Notes under the pieces: generated by a model
The model's database searches: none
Told to the model about the DNA's origin: nothing
What the model saw: only the letters and a program-made list of their open reading frames with translations
Program-made: the position numbers and the translations under genes
Assembly: GCF_014193695.1 (NCBI RefSeq)
Contig: NZ_JACHZR010000003.1
Span: forward strand, 248,001-312,000
Direction of reading: 5' to 3'
From: Rhizobium sp. BK316
GTDB taxonomy: Bacteria > Pseudomonadota > Alphaproteobacteria > Rhizobiales > Rhizobiaceae
DNA length: 64,000 bases
Shown here: piece by piece, positions 33,595-43,211 of the stretch
Layout of the letters: each line of letters opens with the position of its first letter
How positions within the stretch are numbered: the stretch's first letter is position 1

Positions 33595-35003
33595 CAGTCC
33601 TCCAATACCCAGGTGTCTTTGGTGCCGCCGCCCTGGCTGGAATTGACGACCAGCGAGCCCTGCTTCAGCGCCACGCGGGTGAGCCCGCCCGGAATGATCT
33701 GCACCTTGTCGGAAACCAGCACATAGGGGCGCAGGTCGACATGGCGGGGTGCGATACCCTTGTTGACGAGGATCGGCACAGTGGACAGCGACAGCGTCGG
33801 CTGGGCGATGTAGTTGCTGGGCTTGACCTTCAGCTTCTCGGCGAAATCGGCACGCTCCTTCTTGGACGCGGTCGGGCCGACGAGCATGCCGTAGCCGCCG
33901 GAGCCATGCACTTCCTTGACGACCAGCTCTTCCAGATGCTCCAGCACGTATTTCAGGCTGGATGCTTCCGAGCAGCGCCAGGTCGGCACGTTCTCGAGGA
34001 TCGGCTTGCGGCCGGTATAGAACTCGACGATCTCGGGCATGTAGGAATAGATCGCCTTGTCGTCGGAAATACCGGTGCCGGGCGCATTGGCGATGGTGAT
34101 GTTGCCTGAGCGGTAGACATCCATGATGCCGGGAATGCCGAGGGCGGATTCCGGACGGAAGGTGAGGGGGTCGAGGAAATCGTCGTCGACGCGGCGGTAG
34201 AGCACGTCGATCGCCTCGTAGCCGCGCGTCGTGCGCATCTTCACCTTGCCGTCGATGACACGCAGGTCCGAGCCTTCGACGAGCTCGACACCCATCGTGT
34301 CGGCGAGGAAGGAATGTTCGTAATAGGCGGAATTATAGATGCCGGGCGTCAGGACCGCGACACGCGGCTTGCCCTTGCAGCCGGGAGGTGCCAGCGAAGC
34401 AAGGCTCTGGCGCAGCAGATAGGGATAGTCTTCGACGCGCTGCACCCGGTTCTCATGGAAGAGTTCCGGGAACATCTGCATCATGGTTTCCCGATTTTCC
34501 AGCATGTAGCTGACGCCCGAGGGTGTACGGGCATTATCCTCCAGCACGTAGAACTGGTCTTCGCCTGTTCTCACGATATCGGTGCCGACGATGTGAGTGT
34601 AGACGCCGCCCGGCGGGCGGAAGCCGATCATCTCGGGCAGGAAGGCGTCGTTCTTCTCGATCAGCTCGCGCGGGATGCGGCCGGCGCGGATGATTTCCTG
34701 CTTGTGATAGATGTCGTCGAGGAAGGCGTTGAGCGCGATCACCCGCTGCTCGATACCCTGAGCGAGCTTGCGCCATTCGCGGGCGGAGATGATGCGGGGG
34801 ATGATGTCGAAGGGGATGAGCTTTTCGGAACTGTCGGCGTGGCCGTAAACCGCAAAAGTGATGCCGGTTTTCCGGAAGATGTTTTCAGCATCGCGGGACT
34901 TTGAAATCAGGTGCGCCCGGTCTTGGCTGTTGTACCACTCAAAGTATTTTTCATATGGCGCTCGGGGACTTTCGTCTCCGGTGATCATTTCATCAAATGC
35001 CAA
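33594..35003 (-). CDS. Circularly permuted ATP-grasp protein (DUF404/DUF407)
   Basis: A 469-aa protein of the circularly permuted ATP-grasp type, predicted to ligate a carboxylate to an amine with ATP. Typical segments are ISAREWRKLAQGIEQRVIAL, FYVLEDNARTPSGVSYMLEN, TPGIYNSAYYEHSFLADTMG, VHGSGGYGMLVGPTASKKER and the closing SSQGGGTKDTWVLED. The start is TTG 35003 (reads M-AFDEMITGDESPRAPYEK), with AGGGGAG 10 bases ahead; the frame extends to 35087 without a good site, and ATG 34988 is an alternative. First gene of the alpha-E/transglutaminase operon. Confidence 0.92.
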   Translation of the reverse strand: MAFDEMITGDESPRAPYEKYFEWYNSQDRAHLISKSRDAENIFRKTGITFAVYGHADSSEKLIPFDIIPRIISAREWRKLAQGIEQRVIALNAFLDDIYHKQEIIRAGRIPRELIEKNDAFLPEMIGFRPPGGVYTHIVGTDIVRTGEDQFYVLEDNARTPSGVSYMLENRETMMQMFPELFHENRVQRVEDYPYLLRQSLASLAPPGCKGKPRVAVLTPGIYNSAYYEHSFLADTMGVELVEGSDLRVIDGKVKMRTTRGYEAIDVLYRRVDDDFLDPLTFRPESALGIPGIMDVYRSGNITIANAPGTGISDDKAIYSYMPEIVEFYTGRKPILENVPTWRCSEASSLKYVLEHLEELVVKEVHGSGGYGMLVGPTASKKERADFAEKLKVKPSNYIAQPTLSLSTVPILVNKGIAPRHVDLRPYVLVSDKVQIIPGGLTRVALKQGSLVVNSSQGGGTKDTWVLED

Positions 35004-35257
35004 AGGTGTGGCTCCCCTTTTTTGTTCATTTGAATACAACACAAAAGGCAATGCAAGAACCATGCACAGTTCGCATGGAAGATTCATAAAATCTTCTGCA
35101 ATGCAAAAACGGGTGAAAAACTGGGCATTTATCAGGAGCTGGCGCGACGCGGATTCATGTCGATCCTGGCATGGCGCACAAAAGATGAGCAGGTGATTAT
35201 TTCCTGCCCCGGCGACGGATCAAACTCTGTCCGTGCTGATGATCGCCATGATGCTCA

Positions 35258-35285
35258 AAGGAAAGGGCCGGATCACTCCGGCCCC
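35258..35285 (-). terminator. Terminator of the rhlE gene
   Basis: On the reverse strand GGGCCGG (35285-35279), loop of 6, CCGGCCC (35272-35266), then TTTCCTTT. It lies 17 bases after the rhlE stop. Confidence 0.75.
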
Positions 35286-35301
35286 TCATGATATCTCACA
35301 C

Positions 35302-36972
35302 TTATGCGCGTTCGCGGCGCTGGCCGCCGCCATTGCGGCCGCCCTTGCGGCGCATGCCGCCATTGCCGTCGCGGCGCTGTTCGCCGTTCTGCTGCTGGTC
35401 GCCGTGGTTACGCGCCGGGCGGCCGTGGGCGTGCTGCTTGTTGCCGCGATGATGGCCGGTTGCCTCACCCGGTTGGGCCGGACGCTGCTGCTGATTGCGG
35501 GCCGGGCGGAAATCGGAAGTCGAGGCCAGATCGTTGTCCGGGCCGGTATCCGGCGTCAGTTCGTTGCGGCGCTGGCCGCGGAAGTCCTGGTTGCGGTTGT
35601 TGCGATGGGGGTGAGCACGACGCTCTTCGCCGCCACGGACTTCGGAGACTTCGCCCTCGTTGCGGGGGCGACGATCACCATGGCCGGCGGGACGGCCGTT
35701 GCCATTGCGGGTCTCGCTGCGGCCGCCTTCACGGCGCTCGCCACCGCGCTGGCCGCCTTCACCGCGACCACCCTGGCCGCGCTGCTGGCTTTGGTCGCCA
35801 CGGCCGCGATTGTTGCTGCGGGGGGCGGCGCGCAGGTCAACCGGGGGTTCGCCGCTGGCAACTGCGATGCTGATGCCCATCAGCTTTTCGATATCGCGCA
35901 GCAGGCGTGCTTCGTCCGGGGTGCAGAAAGCAATAGCGATGCCGTCGCGGCCGGCGCGCGCCGTGCGGCCGATGCGGTGGACATAGGCGTCGGGCACTTC
36001 CGGCAGGTCGTAGTTGAAGACGTGGCTGACGGCGGGGATATCGATGCCGCGGGCGGCGACGTCGGTCGCAATCAGTGTCTTGATGGCGCCGTCGCGGAAG
36101 CCCTTCAGCGCGCGTTCGCGCTGGCCCTGGCTCTTGTTGCCGTGGATGGAGGCGACTGAGTAGCCGACCTGTTCCAGATGCTTGGCGAGCTTTTCGGCGC
36201 CGTGCTTGGTGCGCAGGAAGACGATGGAGCGGCCATCGGGGTTTTCGGTCAGCGTCTTCTTCAAGAGAACGGTCTTGTCGTTCTTGCCGGGAACGAAATG
36301 CACATACTGCTCGACCTTGTCGGCGGCCTTGCCCGGAGGCGTCACTTCCACTTTGACGGGATCGGTGAGGTAATCGCCGGCGAGATCGGCAATCGCCTTC
36401 GGCATGGTGGCCGAGAAGAGCATGGTCTGGCGGCGCTTCGGCACCATCTTGGCGATCTTGCGCAGGTCATGCACGAAGCCGAGGTCGAGCATCTGGTCGG
36501 CTTCGTCGAGCACGAGATAGCGCACGGCCGTCAGGGTGATGGCGTTGCGGTTGCAGAGATCGAGCAGGCGGCCGGGGGTGGCAACGAGGATGTCGGAGCC
36601 GCGCTCGAGCTGAAGCTGCTGCTTGTTGATGGAGACGCCGCCGACGACGACGTTGATGCGCAGCGGCGACTTGCGGATGAATTTTCTGAGACTGTCGGCG
36701 ATCTGGTTCACCAGTTCGCGGGTCGGCGCCAGGATCAGCGTGCGGACCGAGCGGTTGTCCGGACGCTTTTCTTCCTTGAGCAGGCGCTCGATGAGCGGCA
36801 GGCCGAAGGCGGCCGTCTTGCCGGTGCCGGTCTGGGCAAGGCCGATCAGGTCACGGCCCTGGATGAGGAGGGGGATAGCCTGTTCCTGAATAGGCGTCGG
36901 CGTTTCGATGCCGAGTTGGAACAGGGTGGCGACGACCGGCTTGGAGACACCGAGCGATTCAAAATTGGTCAA
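35302..36972 (-). CDS. rhlE: DEAD-box RNA helicase, RhlE-like
   Basis: A 556-aa ATP-dependent RNA helicase. In order: Q motif (LGIETPTPIQEQAIPLL), motif I GLAQTGTGKTAAF near 45-57, motif Ia PTRELVNQIAD, motif II VLDEADQMLDLGF near 155-167, motif III FSATMP, motif V ATDVAARGIDIPAV and motif VI YVHRIGRTARAGRDG near 330-345. The last 165 residues are a disordered Arg/Gly/Asn/Gln-rich tail with RGG-like pieces (RGQGGRGEGGQRGGERREGG), which binds RNA and helps cold adaptation and ribosome assembly. The start is TTG 36972 with AAGG in front, beginning the family-typical TNFESLGVS. The opposite strand shows long shadow frames. Confidence 0.93.
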   Translation of the reverse strand: MTNFESLGVSKPVVATLFQLGIETPTPIQEQAIPLLIQGRDLIGLAQTGTGKTAAFGLPLIERLLKEEKRPDNRSVRTLILAPTRELVNQIADSLRKFIRKSPLRINVVVGGVSINKQQLQLERGSDILVATPGRLLDLCNRNAITLTAVRYLVLDEADQMLDLGFVHDLRKIAKMVPKRRQTMLFSATMPKAIADLAGDYLTDPVKVEVTPPGKAADKVEQYVHFVPGKNDKTVLLKKTLTENPDGRSIVFLRTKHGAEKLAKHLEQVGYSVASIHGNKSQGQRERALKGFRDGAIKTLIATDVAARGIDIPAVSHVFNYDLPEVPDAYVHRIGRTARAGRDGIAIAFCTPDEARLLRDIEKLMGISIAVASGEPPVDLRAAPRSNNRGRGDQSQQRGQGGRGEGGQRGGERREGGRSETRNGNGRPAGHGDRRPRNEGEVSEVRGGEERRAHPHRNNRNQDFRGQRRNELTPDTGPDNDLASTSDFRPARNQQQRPAQPGEATGHHRGNKQHAHGRPARNHGDQQQNGEQRRDGNGGMRRKGGRNGGGQRRERA

Positions 36973-37237
36973 GTCATAACCTTTTAGGGCGCGCCAAACG
37001 AAAACGCCGGATCGCCGAATGCGGTCCGGTGTCAATCTGGCGTCAAGAACCCCGCGTGAAATGGGAACTTGTAAGTTGGAAAAAGCTTTCCAGCGCGTCT
37101 TGCCGCACTTGGGTCACGGCATCATCAGAATGCGCTCTATCCTTCTTCAGCATCTGTTGCAGTGGCACGCTCACGCGGCGGCCGGAAGGTGAAAGCTGAG
37201 CGCCATGTGGTCTATTTCCTGCCGGAAGTCAAGAGGA

Positions 37238-38356
37238 TCAGCCGACAACGACCTCTGCAGGCATGGAAAGGACGAAACTTCCTGTGGCCGTCTCCGTGCC
37301 GTTGATGAGAATTGCGATGCGATGTTCGCCGGGATAATAGCGCCGCGTCGTGATCGGCCGCATTGCGTGGCGACGCTGCACGACATGGTCTTCACCGGCT
37401 GTAAGCGTCACGGTTTTCCATTTGAAGACCTTCGGGGAGAGGGAGCCGTCAGCCTTCACGTGATGGATGGCATAGTCGATCATCAGGGATTGAGAGGCCT
37501 TGCCGGCATTGCGCAAGCGGATTTCGAAATCCAGACCTTCGCCGAAAAGCACTGATGGCTTGGGCAATCGCAATTCGCATTCCAGAGCCGATGCCGCGCC
37601 GAAGCCGAAATTGGCGAGCGCCTGGGCATGACCCTTCTTCAGCAGCGTCCGGGAGGCGTGTTTGAGAAGCCAGCGGCGTTCGGGGGAAGCCTCTTCGATA
37701 TGTTCGGCAATGAAGGCCGCGACGAGATCGGGATGATCCTTGGCGATATCGTTCAGGCTGTTTGCCACCGAACGGCGAACATAGTCTTCGGGATCGTCCA
37801 TCAGCGCCGTCAGAATCGGCAGGATGGGAGAAGGGTCCTTGATCAGCTGCGGCAGTCTCATCGCCCAGGGCAGGCGGGGGCGGGTGCCTTCGCTCGCCAG
37901 CCGCCGCACATGATGGTTGGGATCGTCGACCCAGCGGGTGATCGTCGCCAGCGCGCGCGGTTGATCCTGATGGATGAACTGGCGGATACCGAACTCCGCG
38001 GTGAAATGCGGCGTCAGCGCTTTCAGAAGATCGAGCGCGATATCGAAATCGCCGACGCCACGTGCGGCGATGAATCGGTTGACGGGCAGCAGCATCCAGC
38101 CGGTCAGCCCAACCTTGCCGGCGGCCGGCAGGCTCGCGCCAAGGATTGCCGCGGCTTGCGGGAAATTCTCGGGCAGGGTCGCAAGAAGCGCGTCGCGGAT
38201 CAGTGCTGCGCGCTCCATGAGCTCCAGCGATTCTATGCCACCGGTTGCGAGTGCTGTGAACCGGTCGCTGTCGAAGGAAGGGGCGCCGGCGGCGATGATC
38301 TCCGCCATCGCGCGCACGAGCGCCGGATGCAGAAGGTTCTTGAGTGGTTCGGGCAT
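37238..38356 (-). CDS. DNA alkylation repair protein, AlkD-like HEAT-repeat family
   Basis: A 372-aa helical protein. HEAT-like repeats are visible: WVDDPNHHVRRLASEGTRPR, LPWAMRLPQLIKDPSPILPI and LMDDPEDYVRRSVANSLNDI with AKDHPDLVAAFI. The motif HVRRLASEGTRPRLPW is characteristic of the COG4335-type DNA alkylation repair group, relatives of AlkC/AlkD glycosylases that remove alkylated bases without base flipping. The C-terminal 100 residues form a beta domain (FEIRLRNAGKASQSLMIDYA, VFKWKTVTLTAGEDHV). ATG 38356 has AGGGAGG ahead; the longer frame to 38470 is not needed. A stand-alone gene. Confidence 0.85.
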   Translation of the reverse strand: MPEPLKNLLHPALVRAMAEIIAAGAPSFDSDRFTALATGGIESLELMERAALIRDALLATLPENFPQAAAILGASLPAAGKVGLTGWMLLPVNRFIAARGVGDFDIALDLLKALTPHFTAEFGIRQFIHQDQPRALATITRWVDDPNHHVRRLASEGTRPRLPWAMRLPQLIKDPSPILPILTALMDDPEDYVRRSVANSLNDIAKDHPDLVAAFIAEHIEEASPERRWLLKHASRTLLKKGHAQALANFGFGAASALECELRLPKPSVLFGEGLDFEIRLRNAGKASQSLMIDYAIHHVKADGSLSPKVFKWKTVTLTAGEDHVVQRRHAMRPITTRRYYPGEHRIAILINGTETATGSFVLSMPAEVVVG

Positions 38357-38430
38357 CGCATATCCTCCCTCTGAAACATGCGATGCATGGCCCGGCGCCG
38401 GCGGGAGGTCAAGCGGCGCCGGTAAGACCT

Positions 38431-38757
38431 TCAGCGCCTGCAGACCTCGATGCGATAGGACTCGCCCCAACGGTCATAGCGCCATTCGGGATGGCAGAAG
38501 CGCGGACCGTAATAGGCAGGGTATGCGGGATAGGCCGGATAATAGGCATAAGGCCGTGGATAATAGGCGTAGGGTCCAGGGTAAGCGGGACGCGAGGCAA
38601 TCGCTCCACCTACAACGCCGCCGATGACGCCGCCGGCAACACCGCCCCAGAAGGCATCGTGCGGCCGGGCGTTTGCGGTATCGGCTGTTGCCAGCGAAGC
38701 GCCGGCGAATGTCAGTGCAATCAGGCCCGCCGCCACTGTCTTATGAAGAACGGACAT
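38431..38757 (-). CDS. Exported Tyr/Pro-rich small protein with glycine zipper
   Basis: A 108-aa protein with a Sec signal peptide (MSVLHKTVAAGLIALTFAGA, cut near ANA), a glycine-zipper segment (AFWGGVAGGVIGGVVGGAIA), a repeated Tyr-Pro-rich stretch (PYAYYPRPYAYYPAYPAYPA), and a Cys-containing end (RFCHPEWRYDRWGESYRIEV, CRR). This layout resembles BA14K-like and related periplasmic proteins of Rhizobiales. It may interact with the cell envelope; function unknown. ATG 38757 with AAAGGA upstream is chosen over the longer frame. Monocistronic. Confidence 0.82.
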   Translation of the reverse strand: MSVLHKTVAAGLIALTFAGASLATADTANARPHDAFWGGVAGGVIGGVVGGAIASRPAYPGPYAYYPRPYAYYPAYPAYPAYYGPRFCHPEWRYDRWGESYRIEVCRR

Positions 38758-39081
38758 GTCGAATTCCTTTCGTGGTAGGCTTGTCATTGAAGCCATTGCC
38801 AGAATCCGCTCCGATCGCGGCGCGTTCATGGTCGCGCAGGCCGTGCCGGGATTAAATTTTCTCCATACTTGCCGCTCCTGAACTGGGCTGGCGGCGTTTT
38901 CCCCGCGACCTTCTGGCCATGTCAGCTCCGTGCAAGCCTTTGTTGTCACCGTGACCCACCACCTTCATGAGCCGGCTCGGGATCTTTGCCTTGCGGAATT
39001 TTATGGTTAACAGCTTGTTAAAGGCCTTGGTGTTATAGTTGTTCTAAGAGATATTTCATTCATTGCGGGAGTGAAGATTTT
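38758..39081. other. Intergenic region, no gene seen
   Basis: 324 bp between divergent genes. It must hold the promoters of both; an AT-rich part at 39000-39070 (GGTTAACAGCTTGTTAAAGG) precedes the histidine kinase. No hairpin terminator, RNA gene or conserved ORF is evident. Confidence 0.5.
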
Positions 39082-42000
39082 TTGATTTCTACCGGGGAAC
39101 TCTTGGAACTGGCCTGCCGCCGGATCGCTGATCTGGATACCCCGGCCTATGTCAAAAACAGCGAACTCCGCTATGTCGCCGTCAACGAGGCCTATGCCCG
39201 CTTTTTCGGCCGCGAAATCTCCGATTTCATCGGGCGGCGCAGCCGTGAACTCTTCGACCGGCCGGAAGAAGAAGAACGTGAGGACCGCGAGCGCCGTGCG
39301 CTGGTTTTCGGCACGGAAGAGAGCGCCATCGCCTTCGATGCCGCGGGACTCAGCCATGAACCGGTGCTGATCGAGAGCTTTTCGCCCTCGCAGGACCGAG
39401 CCTATGTGCTCGGCATCTTCGATGCGCGCGAAACGCGCCGTGCCATTCCCGACGTTGCCGATACGATCGCCGCCGACCTCGGCCGTATCCGCGAGGCGCT
39501 GGAAAATCTCGATCATCCGATCGGTATCTTCGCCGAGGACGGCCGTCCGCTGATCGTCAATGCCGCCTATCGCGGGGGCAGCAGGTATGCGCCAGATGGC
39601 AGCAAGTCTGCGCCAGACGGCGGCAAATCCGCGCCGGCAGGCGAGACCGCCTGGCATGAGAGCGTGCGGGAGCGGGATCTGCTGCGTACCATCATGGAGG
39701 ACCTTCCGGTTGCCGCCTTCGTGCGCGACGAGGATCACCGGCTGGTCTACGCCAATCAGTATTACGAGACCTTCACCGGCCACGCTCGATCCAAAGCACT
39801 GGGGATGACCGAGCACGAGATGTTCGGGCAGGAGGCAGGCGAGGCGATCTACCGGGAAAACCTGCTGGCGCTGAAGAACGGCGTGCTGACCGAAGTCGAG
39901 AGCACCCTGCCGAATACCGACGGCGAAATCTTTCAGGTAATCTCCCGCGTCAACCGGGTCGTGACGCCTGATGGCAAGCGCTATGTCGTCGGTTCCTTCT
40001 CCGACATCACGCCGCTGAAAGCGCGCGAAAAGGAATTGATCGAGGCGCGTGAGCAGGAAGAACTGCTGCATCAGGAAATCGAGAGCATTCTGCGTTCGCT
40101 GCCGGTCGGCGTGCTGATCCTCGATAACGATCACACCATTCTCTACGTCAATGACGAGTTCTACAGCATCTGGGAACTGCCGCTCGACGATCGCTTCGAT
40201 GGGCGGCCGTTCATCGATGTCATCAAGCGCAATTACGAGCTCGGCCGTTACGGTGAGACGCAAACGCCGGAAGAGATCTACGCATTTCGTAAGGGGCTTT
40301 TCGAGGCAAGCAATCCGGAGCCGATCGAGCTCGACTGGGCTGCCGGCAAATCGGTCATCTTCGATTCCAGGCGCATTTCCAGCAACCGCATCCTGCTGAC
40401 CTATTCCGATATTTCCGCCGTACGTGCGCGCGAGCAGGAAATCCACGAGGCGCGCGCGGCGCTGGAAAGCCTCGGCGAGATGATGCGCGATGCGACACAT
40501 GCCATGTCGCAGGGACTTGCGATCGTCCAGGACGGCGTGATCAAGCTTTCCAATGACGGGCTTGCCGACGTGCTGCGCATTCCGGCGGAGCTGACTGAGG
40601 CGGGCCGGGGCTGGATCGATCTCTTCCAGTTCTGCGCCAATCGCGGCGATTTCCACGACAAGGCGGTCGAAACGCTGGAGGAGTGGCGGGCCAATATCGC
40701 GGCGCGCCGGCCAATCTCCACCGTCTTCCATGTCGGCGGTGAGCGCTGGGTGAACATGGAAGCCACTATCAGCGAGCGGCAGCACTGGGTGGCGCTGTTT
40801 ACCGATGTGACTGAACTCAAGCAGCGCGAGGAGGAACTGACGCAGCTTTTGTCGCGTGCTGAGGCCGCCGACCGCGCCAAGTCCGAATTCCTCGCCAATA
40901 TGAGCCATGAGATCCGCACGCCGATGAACGGGGTGCTCGGCATGGCGGAACTGCTTGCCAAGACCAATCTCGATACCCGCCAGAAGACCTTCGTCGACAT
41001 CATCGTCAAGTCGGGCAATGCGCTACTGACGATCATCAACGACATCCTCGATTTCTCGAAGATCGATGCCGGGCAGATGAAACTGCGCAAATCTGCTTTT
41101 GATCTGGTGGAGGCTGTCGAGGATGTCGCGACGCTGCTGTCTTCGCCTGCGGCGGAGAAGAATATCGAACTGCTGGTTCGAGCCGCTCCCGATCTGCCGG
41201 CGGCCGTCATCGGCGATGCGGGGCGCTTCCGCCAGATCGTGACCAATCTCGTCGGCAATGCGGTGAAATTCACCGAGCGCGGGCACGTCTTCGTGGATAT
41301 CGGTTTCGAGCCGTCTGCAGGCGGTGAGGTCATGATCAACCTGCGCATCGAGGATACCGGCATCGGCATTCCGACCGAGAAGGTGGAATCGGTCTTCGAC
41401 AAGTTCTCACAGGTCGATTCCTCATCGACCCGGCGTCATGAAGGCACGGGCCTGGGCCTCGCGATCACGGCCGGCCTCGTCGATCTCTTCGGCGGCTATA
41501 TCAATGTCGAAAGCGAATGGGGCAAGGGCTCGGTCTTCACCGTCAAGCTGCCCTTCGCCATTGCCGCCGCCCGCGTCGAGCCGAGGCCTCTGCCGATCAA
41601 CGTGCAGGGGGCGCGCATCCTGGTTGTCGACGATAACGAGGTCAATCGCCGTATCCTGACCGAACAACTGAGCCTCTGGGGCTTCGACGGCGTTGCCGCA
41701 GAAGGTGGCGCCACCGGCTTTGCCATTCTGGAGGCTGCTGCCGATCTCGGCATCAAGGTCGATGCCGTCGTGCTCGACTATCATATGCCTGACATGAACG
41801 GCGCCGAGGTCGCGCGCCGTCTGCGCGCCGACAGCCGCTTCGTGGATTTGCCGATCATCTTCCTGACCTCGATGGATATTTCCGGCACGGAGAAAGAATT
41901 CGCGGCGCTGAACGGCCACGCGCATCTGATGAAGCCGGCACGCGCCAATGTGATGCGCAATACGGTGGTCGAGGTCGTACGGGCAAGCCGCGTCAAACAG

Positions 42001-42495
42001 GCTTCCGAGACCGAGATCATGCGGCTGCAGAAGGAAGTGGAGGCCGCACCACCACCGGCGCCGACACCTGCTCCGAAGAAGGGGGCGGCCGAATTCGTCG
42101 ATGTCCTCGTGGCCGAAGACAACGAAGTCAACCAGATCGTCTTCACGCAGATCCTGCAGGGAACCGGGCTTTCCTTCCTCGTCGTCAACAACGGGGAGGA
42201 GGCTGTGGAAGCCTGGGAGCAGCATACGCCGCGCCTCATCATGATGGACGTTTCCATGCCCGTCATGAACGGCCATCAGGCGACGAAACTGATCCGCCAG
42301 AAGGAGCAGGGCCAAGGGCGTCGCGTGCCTGTTATCGGTGTGACGGCACATGCGCTGGAAAGCGACCGGGAACTCTGCCTCGATGCGGGCATGGACGATT
42401 ACATGTCCAAGCCGATCAGTCCGGAACTTCTGGAAGACAAGATCCGCCAGTGGCTCGGCCGTGGCGAATTGCAGCCGGGCCGCTCCGGCTATTGA
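39082..42495 (+). CDS. PAS-domain hybrid sensor histidine kinase with two receiver domains
   Basis: A 1137-aa, apparently cytoplasmic kinase (no TM segment). Four PAS-like units are seen at about 1-115, 195-315, 330-455 and 465-590. A short Ser/Gly/Ala-rich repeated linker lies at about 168-187 (YAPDGSKSAPDGGKSAPAG). Next is the HisKA domain with the phospho-His in NMSHEIRTPMNG near 609, then the ATPase with GNAVKFTERG near 727 and EDTGIGIPTEKVE near 757. Receiver one holds ILVVDDNEVN near 847 and acceptor Asp in VLDYHMPDMNG near 897. Receiver two holds VLVAEDNEVN near 1009 and MMDVSMPVMNG near 1055. Translation starts at TTG 39082 with GGGAG upstream. No cognate regulator gene is adjacent. 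Signal unknown. Confidence 0.93.
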   Translation: MISTGELLELACRRIADLDTPAYVKNSELRYVAVNEAYARFFGREISDFIGRRSRELFDRPEEEEREDRERRALVFGTEESAIAFDAAGLSHEPVLIESFSPSQDRAYVLGIFDARETRRAIPDVADTIAADLGRIREALENLDHPIGIFAEDGRPLIVNAAYRGGSRYAPDGSKSAPDGGKSAPAGETAWHESVRERDLLRTIMEDLPVAAFVRDEDHRLVYANQYYETFTGHARSKALGMTEHEMFGQEAGEAIYRENLLALKNGVLTEVESTLPNTDGEIFQVISRVNRVVTPDGKRYVVGSFSDITPLKAREKELIEAREQEELLHQEIESILRSLPVGVLILDNDHTILYVNDEFYSIWELPLDDRFDGRPFIDVIKRNYELGRYGETQTPEEIYAFRKGLFEASNPEPIELDWAAGKSVIFDSRRISSNRILLTYSDISAVRAREQEIHEARAALESLGEMMRDATHAMSQGLAIVQDGVIKLSNDGLADVLRIPAELTEAGRGWIDLFQFCANRGDFHDKAVETLEEWRANIAARRPISTVFHVGGERWVNMEATISERQHWVALFTDVTELKQREEELTQLLSRAEAADRAKSEFLANMSHEIRTPMNGVLGMAELLAKTNLDTRQKTFVDIIVKSGNALLTIINDILDFSKIDAGQMKLRKSAFDLVEAVEDVATLLSSPAAEKNIELLVRAAPDLPAAVIGDAGRFRQIVTNLVGNAVKFTERGHVFVDIGFEPSAGGEVMINLRIEDTGIGIPTEKVESVFDKFSQVDSSSTRRHEGTGLGLAITAGLVDLFGGYINVESEWGKGSVFTVKLPFAIAAARVEPRPLPINVQGARILVVDDNEVNRRILTEQLSLWGFDGVAAEGGATGFAILEAAADLGIKVDAVVLDYHMPDMNGAEVARRLRADSRFVDLPIIFLTSMDISGTEKEFAALNGHAHLMKPARANVMRNTVVEVVRASRVKQASETEIMRLQKEVEAAPPPAPTPAPKKGAAEFVDVLVAEDNEVNQIVFTQILQGTGLSFLVVNNGEEAVEAWEQHTPRLIMMDVSMPVMNGHQATKLIRQKEQGQGRRVPVIGVTAHALESDRELCLDAGMDDYMSKPISPELLEDKIRQWLGRGELQPGRSGY

Positions 42496-43211
42496 GGCTT
42501 GACGCCGCAGAGCATTTCCCGCTTGCCGGCAAAGCCCTTGCGCCGCTCGACAACGAAGCCGGCGCCCGCCAGATTGCGGCGCACGAAGCCTGCCGCGGCA
42601 TAGGTCGCGAAGCTTCCGCCGGGAGCGGTCCTGTCACAGACGAGGCGCATGAGTTCTTCCGACCACATGTCGCCGTTGCGCGATGGGGCGAAGCCATCGA
42701 GATACCAGGCATCGAAACCGGGAGCAGCTTCAGCCACACTGCCGAGCGCGCGGCCGCAAACGACGCTGAGCCTCGTCTGGTCGTCGAGATCGAGCAGGAC
42801 AAGGCCTTCGGGTGTGTCGGGCCATGCGGCCGCCAACGCCCGCCGTTCGGTGTCGATTTCGGGCCAGTGCGCCAGCGCACGGTCGATTTCATCGCGGCGC
42901 ATCGGATAGAGTTCGAAGGACATGAAATGCAGGTGCTGTCCCGGCTGGCGGTAAAGCTTCCATTGTCGCCAGGTCTCTGAAAAATTCAGGCCGGTGCCGA
43001 AGCCGAGTTCGCCGATGAGGAAGGTTGAACGCCCGCTCCAGCGCTCGGGCAGGCCGTTTCCGGCGAGGAAGACGTGGCCGCATTCCAGCCGCCCGTCGGT
43101 CTGGCAATAAAAATGGTCGCCAAAGGCGGTCGAATAAGGCATATCGCCGTCGCGCCATTCGAGGGGCTGCGGCTTGCCCGCGCCGATCTGATCGGGATTG
43201 ATGTCTGTCAT
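42489..43211 (-). CDS. mnmD: tRNA 5-methylaminomethyl-2-thiouridine methyltransferase MnmD
   Basis: A 240-aa SAM-dependent methyltransferase equal to the N-terminal domain of E. coli MnmC. Visible are PLEWRDGDMPYSTAFGDHFY, the SAM-binding GELGFGTGLNFSETW near 67-81, and the catalytic-type YLDGFAPSRNGDMWSEELM near 168-186. It makes the last methylation of mnm5s2U34 in tRNAs. In this window the two MnmC activities are separate genes: the FAD oxidoreductase lies divergent, with the start regions overlapping by about 10 bases. Its stop overlaps the histidine-kinase stop on the other strand by 7 bp. Confidence 0.92.
   Translation of the reverse strand: MTDINPDQIGAGKPQPLEWRDGDMPYSTAFGDHFYCQTDGRLECGHVFLAGNGLPERWSGRSTFLIGELGFGTGLNFSETWRQWKLYRQPGQHLHFMSFELYPMRRDEIDRALAHWPEIDTERRALAAAWPDTPEGLVLLDLDDQTRLSVVCGRALGSVAEAAPGFDAWYLDGFAPSRNGDMWSEELMRLVCDRTAPGGSFATYAAAGFVRRNLAGAGFVVERRKGFAGKREMLCGVKPQ

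Noticed and set aside
31729..33726. 665-codon open frame on the + strand opposite the transglutaminase and alpha-E genes
   Set aside because: It mirrors two well-recognised minus-strand genes; such shadows arise from strong GC bias at codon position three. Its translation shows no domain.
39007..40908. 633-codon minus-strand frame opposite the hybrid histidine kinase
   Set aside because: Shadow of the PAS region. The + strand gene has clear kinase and receiver motifs in its frame.
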